Source: JALZUU01 sp964441245 (GTDB lineage Bacteria; Bacteroidota; Bacteroidia; Chitinophagales; Saprospiraceae). From it: a stretch of 10,072 bases of DNA. A program made the translations under genes and the position numbers. The notes beneath the pieces are model-generated. The model saw only the letters and a list, made by a program, of their open reading frames with translations. It had not been told where the DNA came from and made no database searches. The DNA is taken from the NCBI GenBank assembly GCA_964441245.1, contig CAYTVR010000266.1, positions 1 through 10,072 on the forward strand, written 5' to 3'. How positions within the stretch are numbered: position 1 is the first letter of the stretch; every line of letters starts with the position of its first letter. Positions 6,558 to 10,072 of the stretch are shown here, one piece after another.

Positions 6558-6682
6558 AAATGTAAACACCTTGTTGAGAAAATCAAAATTGGCGTCTTTC
6601 TTCACTCTTTAGTTTTTTTCACCACCAACGATTTAGTGTATGTCGCATAGTTGCGTTGAGCAGTTATAAATATCGTCCACCT

Positions 6683-6774
6683 TATTAGTACTACTTAATC
6701 ACTTTAAAATAAAAAGCCAACGCAGGGCCCTAGCCCTGAAGGGAAAAATTTAAAGTGATAAAGTAGTATTAGTA
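6683..6774. mobile_element. MITE-like 76-bp element with 8-bp flanking duplication
   Basis: TATTAGTA occurs in direct orientation at 6683-6690 and 6767-6774 and exactly flanks a 76-bp unit, 6691-6766. The unit ends in 18-bp inverted repeats, CTACTTAATCACTTTAAA (6691-6708) and TTTAAAGTGATAAAGTAG (6749-6766), with one mismatch. Its centre holds a second hairpin, CAGGGC-CCTA-GCCCTG (6723-6738). Terminal inverted repeats plus a duplication of this size are what a non-autonomous transposon leaves. It carries no coding capacity. It ends 6 nt short of the YitT stop codon (6783-6781) and may end that transcript. Confidence 0.6.
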
Positions 6775-6780
6775 ACGGTT

Positions 6781-7632
6781 TTAGTCTTTACTCAAGTATT
6801 TTCGAATCTTTCCACCTTTTACATCATTTACATCAAACTCTATAATGAATGCTTCTCCATCTATTTCCTCAATCATACGATTGATTCTTCTAACATCAAT
6901 TCTGTTGGCAACTAAATGAATGATCTCTTTAGTCTCCGTAACTCCATTTTTCCCATATCCTTTTATGCCTTGATAGATGGTTACTCCTTGCCCAATTTTT
7001 TCTAAGAATACATCTTGAATTTCATTACTCTTCTTAGATATTATCATTAATCCCACATAATTCTCAAAACCTTCAATCGTAAAATCTATGGCTTTGCTTG
7101 TTACCAAATAAGTCAATATTGAATACATCGCTATCTCTGGACTTATCACTAAAGCTGTAACTCCAAAAAGAATAACATTAAAAATTAAAATAACAGAACC
7201 AATAGATACGCCATATTTATTATTGAAATATAATCCTAGCAATTCAGAACCATCCAACACCGAACCATTCCTGATGGCTAATCCTATTCCACTGCCCAAA
7301 AATAGGCCGCCGAATGTAGCGATGATCAACTTATCTTCCGTAATAGAATTGAAGTTTTCGAAATGTATCACTAAAGATAAACAGACAATGGATATCATGG
7401 ATTTCAACAGAATTCTTTTTGTAATCGTAAAGTAACCCACAACAAAAAAGGGAATAGAAATAATCGGAAGAATCAAGGAAACATTCAAATCAAATATCTC
7501 ACTCATCAAAATTGCAATCCCCGTCACACCTCCATCTAGAAATCCATTAGGTAATAAAAATGCTTTCAAGCCAATACTTGATAAGAAAACAGCAAAGTCA
7601 ATTTGGAGAGTCTCAGAAATAACATCTTTCAT
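6781..7632 (-). CDS. YitT-family membrane protein with DUF2179 domain
   Basis: This 283-residue protein has about five to six hydrophobic segments in residues 1-185 and a soluble C-terminal DUF2179 domain at about 190-275. The paired motifs Leu-Leu-Pro-Asn-Gly-Phe-Leu-Asp-Gly-Gly-Val-Thr-Gly (26-38) and Arg-Asn-Gly-Ser-Val-Leu-Asp-Gly-Ser-Glu (121-130) are characteristic of YitT proteins. So is Gly-Val-Thr-Ile-Tyr-Gln-Gly in the tail. The family sits in the inner membrane; its transported substrate, if any, is not established, and I make no claim. A TTG at 7662 would add ten residues, but it lies inside the promoter at 7650-7680, so the ATG at 7632 is the real start. The gene is transcribed alone, divergently from ssb. 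Confidence 0.9.
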   Translation of the reverse strand: MKDVISETLQIDFAVFLSSIGLKAFLLPNGFLDGGVTGIAILMSEIFDLNVSLILPIISIPFFVVGYFTITKRILLKSMISIVCLSLVIHFENFNSITEDKLIIATFGGLFLGSGIGLAIRNGSVLDGSELLGLYFNNKYGVSIGSVILIFNVILFGVTALVISPEIAMYSILTYLVTSKAIDFTIEGFENYVGLMIISKKSNEIQDVFLEKIGQGVTIYQGIKGYGKNGVTETKEIIHLVANRIDVRRINRMIEEIDGEAFIIEFDVNDVKGGKIRKYLSKD

Positions 7633-7649
7633 TTTATTCTTTGTAGGAA

Positions 7650-7680
7650 CAAATATAATCAATTACCAAATTTTCTCAAA
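7650..7680 (-). promoter_or_regulatory. Bacteroidota-type promoter for the YitT gene
   Basis: On the minus strand TTTG (7680-7677) is followed after exactly 19 nt by TATATTTG (7657-7650), matching the TTTG-N19-TAnnTTTG primary sigma consensus of Bacteroidota. The start of transcription should fall near 7644, leaving a leader of only about 12 nt before the ATG at 7632. Confidence 0.75.
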
Positions 7681-7740
7681 CTTCGTCAAAACAAGGACAA
7701 AAATCTGTTTATCAATACTTTACAGAGTTATAAAAAAGAC

Positions 7741-7800
7741 CACAAACGGCTACATCCGACTACAAACGACACTATCCGAATAAAAAACGACTATCGCTTG
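7741..7800 (+). promoter_or_regulatory. Tandem degenerate 20-bp repeats upstream of ssb, candidate activator sites
   Basis: Three consecutive 20-bp blocks align: cACAAACGgctacATCCGAc (7741-7760), tACAAACGacactATCCGAa (7761-7780), and a weaker tAAAAAACGActATCGcttg (7781-7800). The first two agree at 15 of 20 positions, sharing ACAAACG and ATCCGA. A period of about two helical turns puts the copies on one face of the DNA. They lie directly upstream of a -7 box that lacks a -33 partner, the usual position of activator sites. LytTR-type regulators bind such paired direct repeats; naming one is inference. Confidence 0.55.
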
Positions 7801-7810
7801 CCCCTCCCCC

Positions 7811-7818
7811 TACCTTTG
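7811..7818 (+). promoter_or_regulatory. -7 element of the ssb promoter (TACCTTTG)
   Basis: TACCTTTG matches TAnnTTTG. No TTTG or TTG lies 19-21 nt upstream; the position is filled by the third repeat unit. Transcription would begin near 7824, leaving a leader of about 125 nt that contains the small hairpin ACGAA (7837-7841)/TTCGT (7847-7851). Confidence 0.5.
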
Positions 7819-7950
7819 TATTGTCAATCAGTTAAAACGAATTAGTTTCGTAAAAAACAGATGATAACTATAAAATCCCTCGTGCTATAAATGCGCAAAC
7901 ACTATAACAAACATAACCTTATTACAAACACTTTTTAAAACAGTTAAACA

Positions 7951-8340
7951 ATGAACAATTTGAGAAACAAGGTGCAATTGATCGGAAGATTAGGCCAAAA
8001 TCCAGAAATCAAAAAAACAGCAAAAGGAAAGTCATTAGCCAAAATAGCCATCGCTACTAAAGAGGTATATAAGAATGCAAGTGGCGAAAGAGTGGTTGAA
8101 ACCCAATGGCACAATTGCATCGCATGGGGTAGCACCGCAGAACGCATGGAAATCTTTTTAAAGAAAGGAAATGAAGTCGCACTAACAGGCAAACTTGCAC
8201 ATAACAGCTACCAAGATAAAAAAGGAGAAACCCGTTACTATACACAAGTCGTAGTGAATGAATTTATGTTACTAGGAAAAGCGAGAGTTGGCAATGAACA
8301 GTCAACAATGAACAATGAACAGCAGGCATTACAGAACTAG
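7951..8340 (+). CDS. ssb: Single-stranded DNA-binding protein, short form (paralog 1)
   Basis: The 129-residue protein is an SSB OB-fold domain over residues 1-108. It opens with Leu-Arg-Asn-Lys-Val-Gln-Leu-Ile-Gly-Arg-Leu-Gly and carries Thr-Gln-Trp-His-Asn-Cys (51-56). Phe-Leu-Lys-Lys-Gly-Asn-Glu-Val (69-76) and Gly-Lys-Leu (80-82) complete the pattern. It binds ssDNA, usually as a tetramer, in replication, repair or transformation. The typical flexible linker and acidic Asp-Asp-Asp-Ile-Pro-Phe tip, which recruits partner proteins, are absent; the end is a Gln/Asn-rich tail of about 17 residues encoded by an AATGAACA repeat. Without the tip it is unlikely to replace the main replicative SSB and may act in DNA uptake or recombination (inference). 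It is followed on the same strand by a paralog, with no clear terminator between. Confidence 0.9.
   Translation: MNNLRNKVQLIGRLGQNPEIKKTAKGKSLAKIAIATKEVYKNASGERVVETQWHNCIAWGSTAERMEIFLKKGNEVALTGKLAHNSYQDKKGETRYYTQVVVNEFMLLGKARVGNEQSTMNNEQQALQN
8291..8328. repeat. AATGAACA tandem repeat forming the end of ssb paralog 1
   Basis: AATGAAC occurs three times in a 30-nt stretch. The block CAGTCAACAATGAACAAT (8299-8316) nearly matches CAGTTAAACAATGAACAAT at 7941-7959 over the gene's own start codon. The last residues of the protein (about 114-125) are translated from it, so the gene has probably been extended by, or ends in, an intergenic-type repeat. Confidence 0.5.
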
Positions 8341-8441
8341 CAATTTGCAGTAAGCAGTCGGGGAGTTGAAAAACAAAAGGCCACAAACGAGAGACTATAA
8401 AGCTTCTTCTAAAAGTGAACAGAATCGAGACCGTAGGAAGC

Positions 8442-8496
8442 AAGCATCAAAAACTGACGAAGTCAGAAAGCATCTCCGACGCAGTCGGAAAGCATC
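8442..8496. repeat. Tandem AAGCATC units with triloop hairpins
   Basis: AAGCATC occurs at 8442-8448, 8468-8474 and 8490-8496. Between the copies lie two hairpins with three-base loops: CTGAC-GAA-GTCAG (8454-8466) and CCGAC-GCA-GTCGG (8476-8488). The units are about 26 and 22 bp long. They fill part of the 195-nt gap between the two ssb genes, whose left end also has a degenerate run of GCAGTAAGCAGTCGG. I see no promoter there, so the second ssb is probably cotranscribed. Confidence 0.55.
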
Positions 8497-8535
8497 AATA
8501 AAATCAAAATTATTCAAACTTAAAAAAATCAGATT

Positions 8536-8907
8536 ATGAATATCATGAGAAACCGAGTTCAACTCATCGGAAGATTAGGAAAAGATCCTGAAATGAAAAA
8601 ATTCGAAAGTGGAAAAATTACCGTACGCATCGTCGTCGCCACTTCTGAAAATTACAAAAACGAAAATGGTGATTTAGTTACCACCACGCAATGGCACCCT
8701 GTAGTAGCATGGGGACGAACTGCTGAAAACATGACTAAGTTTCTAAAGAAAGGAAGTGAAGTCGTTATCAATGGAAAATTAACCCATCGTTCTTACGAAG
8801 ATAAAGAGGGCGTCACCAAGTATGTAACTGAAGTATTGACTGACGAGTTTATGTTATTCAATAATACGCCTGCGGCTATGCCTGCTGTTCAAGTAACACC
8901 GTTTTAA
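8536..8907 (+). CDS. ssb: Single-stranded DNA-binding protein, short form (paralog 2)
   Basis: This 123-residue SSB is closely similar to its upstream neighbour: Arg-Asn-Arg-Val-Gln-Leu-Ile-Gly-Arg-Leu-Gly-Lys-Asp-Pro-Glu (5-19), Thr-Gln-Trp-His-Pro-Val (52-57), Phe-Leu-Lys-Lys-Gly-Ser-Glu-Val and Tyr-Val-Thr-Glu-Val near 96-100. The ATG at 8536 gives an N terminus aligning with that of paralog 1; the ATG at 8545 is possible. The C terminus is a short Ala/Pro linker ending in Val-Thr-Pro-Phe. It keeps the terminal Pro-Phe of the classic tip but has lost the preceding acidic residues. The pair is a tandem duplication that has since diverged. The OB-fold is complete, so ssDNA binding is very likely; the special role is unknown. 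A hairpin at the stop codon and an intrinsic terminator at 9088-9119 follow. Confidence 0.9.
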   Translation: MNIMRNRVQLIGRLGKDPEMKKFESGKITVRIVVATSENYKNENGDLVTTTQWHPVVAWGRTAENMTKFLKKGSEVVINGKLTHRSYEDKEGVTKYVTEVLTDEFMLFNNTPAAMPAVQVTPF

Positions 8908-8922
8908 TCTAAACTAGATTAA
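8904..8922. repeat. 8-bp perfect hairpin at the stop of ssb paralog 2
   Basis: TTAATCTA (8904-8911) pairs with TAGATTAA (8915-8922) around AAC. The TAA stop lies in the left arm. No T-run follows, so it may protect the mRNA end rather than stop transcription. Confidence 0.45.
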
Positions 8923-9020
8923 GTGCTTTAACCAAATACTTTTCCAAACCTCAATCAACCGTTCCATCCAACGTTTGAGATTCTGAGTGTTGTCAAAAAT
9001 AAGATTCCATACAATATCAT

Positions 9021-9055
9021 TGTCATTCCGAGCGGAACGCAGTGGAATCGAGGAA
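9021..9055. repeat. Dispersed repeat of the TCATTCCGAG...GGAATCGAGGAA type
   Basis: ATTCC (9025-9029) and GGAAT (9044-9048) bracket an inner GCG-GAA-CGC mini-hairpin (9032-9040). Sequences of this form are familiar as interspersed repeats between genes in various bacteria. On the minus strand it creates a misleading Leu-Arg-Ser-Ala-Arg-Asn-Asp reading. Confidence 0.55.
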
Positions 9056-9087
9056 GTATTGTAGACATCACATTTAGTTTTTCTCTT

Positions 9088-9119
9088 GGCAATCGAAATT
9101 TTCGGTTGCCTTTTTTTTT
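9088..9119 (+). terminator. Strong intrinsic terminator after the ssb pair
   Basis: GGCAATCGAA (9088-9097) pairs with TTCGGTTGCC (9101-9110) in a 10-bp stem with one T-G wobble and the loop ATT. Nine T follow at once (9111-9119). This is a textbook Rho-independent terminator for plus-strand transcripts. It lies about 180 nt past the second ssb stop, so it may end the ssb mRNA. Confidence 0.85.
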
Positions 9120-9193
9120 CAGCGAGTGATCTGGTGATCGAGTGATCTTGTGGGGACACGTACCCCCACTCGATCACCAGATCACTCGCTGAA
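9118..9193. repeat. Perfect 27-bp inverted repeat with 22-nt loop
   Basis: The arm at 9118-9144 is the exact reverse complement of 9167-9193. Inside the 22-nt loop, GGGG (9152-9155) can pair with CCCC (9163-9166) around ACACGTA. The arm itself holds GAGTGAT repeated, and GAGTGATC occurs at 9124-9131 and 9140-9147. There is a T-run before the hairpin and an A-run after it on both strands, so it is not an intrinsic terminator. It overlaps the T-tract of the terminator at 9088-9119. Confidence 0.75.
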
Positions 9194-9250
9194 TTAAAAA
9201 AATCTCCATTCCTCCAAACCCTTCCTTACCTTCAATTGTTACTGGAATAC

Positions 9251-9269
9251 CATTTAGCGAAAGCAAATG
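9251..9269. repeat. CATTT-AGCGAAAGC-AAATG bulged hairpin
   Basis: The stable core GCGAAAGC (9257-9264) is flanked by CATTT and AAATG arms with a single bulged A. This is the third intergenic copy of the core. Confidence 0.45.
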
Positions 9270-9291
9270 CATCCTTCACACCAAAACCCAC

Positions 9292-9321
9292 CTTTTATCC
9301 ACACAAAGTGGTTCATAAAAG
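9292..9321. repeat. Bulged hairpin containing a DnaA-box-like sequence
   Basis: CTTTTAT (9292-9298) pairs with ATAAAAG (9315-9321), and CCAC (9299-9302) with GTGG (9308-9311), with TTC bulged out. TTATCCACA at 9295-9303 equals the DnaA-box consensus, but I saw only one such box, so it is not an origin. The structure is about 70 nt upstream of the protease start. Confidence 0.4.
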
Positions 9322-9389
9322 AAAACTCAAAATTAAACGGATTGGAAAAACAATTGTCGGTCGTCAGTCGTCCGTCTTAAAAAAAATCA

Positions 9390-10072
9390 ATGACAAAAGA
9401 AAATAAATCACAACCCACAGATCACCAACTCCTAGACGCCTACTCCAACACCGTCGTCAATGTAACAAAAAAAGTGAGTCAGGCCGTCGTACAAATCCGC
9501 GTAAAGAAAAAAAGTAATCGCCGTCGTAGAGCTAGACAACAACCGTATGGTAGCGGTTCAGGTTTTATCATTTCCACTGATGGTTTTGTAGTAACCAATA
9601 GCCATGTCATCGGCGGTGCCACCTCCATTGAAGTGGTACTACCTGATGGCCAACAAGAAAAAGCAAAACTAGTTGGTGATGATCCAGCAACCGATTTGGC
9701 TGTTTTACAAATCAATGCTAAGAATTTAAGCACCATCAAATTTGCGAACTCCGATCAATTGCAAGTAGGACAACTGGCTATTGCCATCGGGAATCCATTA
9801 GGCTTTCAATATACCGTAACGGCTGGTGTCGTTAGTGCATTGGGGCGTACGCTTCGATCAGAAACTGGTCGCCTTATAGATGACGTCATCCAAACCGATG
9901 CCGCACTCAACCCTGGCAACTCCGGTGGCCCATTGGTCAACTCTTTTGGAGAAGTCATTGGCGTCAACACGGCTGTGATCCAAAGAGCCCAAGGTATTTG
10001 TTTTGCCGTTGCGTCCAACATTGCACAGTATGTGGTCGGTAAGCTAATCTTAGATGGAAAAGTACGTCGAGC
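9390..10072 (+). CDS. HtrA/DegP-family trypsin-like serine protease (3' end outside the window)
   Basis: The open frame from ATG 9390 runs off the right edge after 227 codons. The trypsin-like domain has the full catalytic triad: His71 in Thr-Asn-Ser-His-Val-Ile, Asp101 in Ala-Thr-Asp-Leu-Ala-Val-Leu, and Ser177 in Pro-Gly-Asn-Ser-Gly-Gly-Pro. Ala-Ile-Gly-Asn-Pro-Leu-Gly (131-137) also fits HtrA. HtrA proteins degrade or refold damaged proteins and usually carry one or two PDZ domains, which would lie beyond the edge. The N terminus is polar, with a basic patch (about 39-49, Lys-Lys-Lys-Ser-Asn-Arg-Arg-Arg), and has no signal peptide or membrane anchor. So it may act in the cytoplasm, unlike DegP. 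An upstream start cannot be ruled out, but I see no other in-frame ATG with a signal sequence. Confidence 0.85.
   Translation, partial: MTKENKSQPTDHQLLDAYSNTVVNVTKKVSQAVVQIRVKKKSNRRRRARQQPYGSGSGFIISTDGFVVTNSHVIGGATSIEVVLPDGQQEKAKLVGDDPATDLAVLQINAKNLSTIKFANSDQLQVGQLAIAIGNPLGFQYTVTAGVVSALGRTLRSETGRLIDDVIQTDAALNPGNSGGPLVNSFGEVIGVNTAVIQRAQGICFAVASNIAQYVVGKLILDGKVRR

Larger units (their letters stand above)
6452..6780. other. Intergenic region between YitT and tetR remnant
   Basis: I see no gene here. From left to right it holds the GAAA-capped hairpin (as read on the minus strand) at 6507-6518, the GCGAAAGC motif at 6546-6553 and the 10-mer ATGTCGCATA at 6640-6649. The MITE-like element comes last, ending just before the YitT stop codon. 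No TAnnTTTG box was found for the tetR remnant. Confidence 0.5.
8923..9389. other. 467-nt gene-free spacer rich in repeats
   Basis: I find no real gene here. An 87-codon minus-strand frame at 8914-9177 is rejected because it is translated from repeat DNA. In order the spacer contains the TCATTCCGAG-type repeat, an intrinsic terminator and a 27-bp palindrome. A GCGAAAGC hairpin, a bulged hairpin holding a DnaA-box-like sequence, and a short GTCGTCAGTCGTCCGTC-like run at 9356-9376 follow before the protease gene. Confidence 0.55.

Noticed and set aside
7741..7800. CRISPR-like array
   Set aside because: Units are contiguous 20-bp degenerate repeats with no spacers and no cas genes nearby.
7603..7845. 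Plus-strand open frame of 80 codons across the YitT-ssb gap
   Set aside because: It overlaps the promoter and start of the YitT gene and the ssb repeats and -7 box; its composition is not protein-like.
7944..8245. Minus-strand frames opposite ssb paralog 1
   Set aside because: They are antisense shadows of a clearly recognised SSB gene.
8914..9177. Minus-strand open frame of 87 codons
   Set aside because: It is translated from the interspersed TCATTCCGAG repeat, the terminator and the palindrome. Its residues (Leu-Arg-Ser-Ala-Arg-Asn-Asp and similar) are what that repeat always gives. There is no promoter or protein-like pattern.
9292..9321. Replication origin
   Set aside because: Only one DnaA-box match, no cluster, and no dnaA or dnaN gene in the window.
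9479..10021. Minus-strand frames inside the protease gene
   Set aside because: They are antisense shadows of the HtrA frame, which has the complete catalytic triad.

Overview
The window looks like chromosomal DNA of a Bacteroidota bacterium. The evidence is the AT-rich coding sequence, intergenic promoter elements of the TAnnTTTG type (one with a TTTG box exactly 19 nt upstream), a small lipoprotein with an acidic post-cysteine tail, an outer-membrane barrel protein, and intergenic spaces packed with short hairpins and dispersed-looking repeats. I would not place it below phylum level from sequence alone; a Saprospiria-like environmental genome is a guess.

Layout. Positions 1-304 hold no gene. 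A small three-helix membrane protein (305-982, +) converges on a small lipoprotein (1084-1494, -), with an inverted-repeat element between them. Next comes a minus-strand pair, a secreted alpha/beta hydrolase translationally coupled to a four-helix membrane protein (3248 to 1750). Upstream lie a class I SAM methyltransferase (4257-3514, -) and a 52-codon small ORF (4444-4286, -). From 6451 to 4513 (-) is a damaged locus. It holds the N-terminal half of a TetR repressor without an ATG, fused by deletion or frameshift to the C-terminal part of a LolA-like lipoprotein-sorting protein, then an intact 401-residue outer-membrane barrel. This looks like the remnant of a TetR-controlled envelope export cluster. 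A YitT-family membrane protein (7632-6781, -) has a textbook Bacteroidota promoter.

The right third runs on the plus strand. Two short single-stranded-DNA-binding proteins stand in tandem (7951-8340 and 8536-8907), neither with the usual acidic tail. The promoter before the first has a good -7 element, no -33 element, and about three degenerate 20-bp direct repeats in its place. A strong intrinsic terminator and a perfect 27-bp inverted repeat follow the ssb pair. The window ends inside an HtrA/DegP-type serine protease (9390 onward).

The most unusual content is non-coding: a 76-bp MITE-like element with an 8-bp direct duplication (6683-6774), twin hairpins with complementary loops (1547-1616), the ssb upstream repeats, the 27-bp palindrome, and recurrent GAAA/GAA-capped mini-hairpins in nearly every gap between genes. 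I saw no rRNA, tRNA, CRISPR array, transposase or complete defence system.
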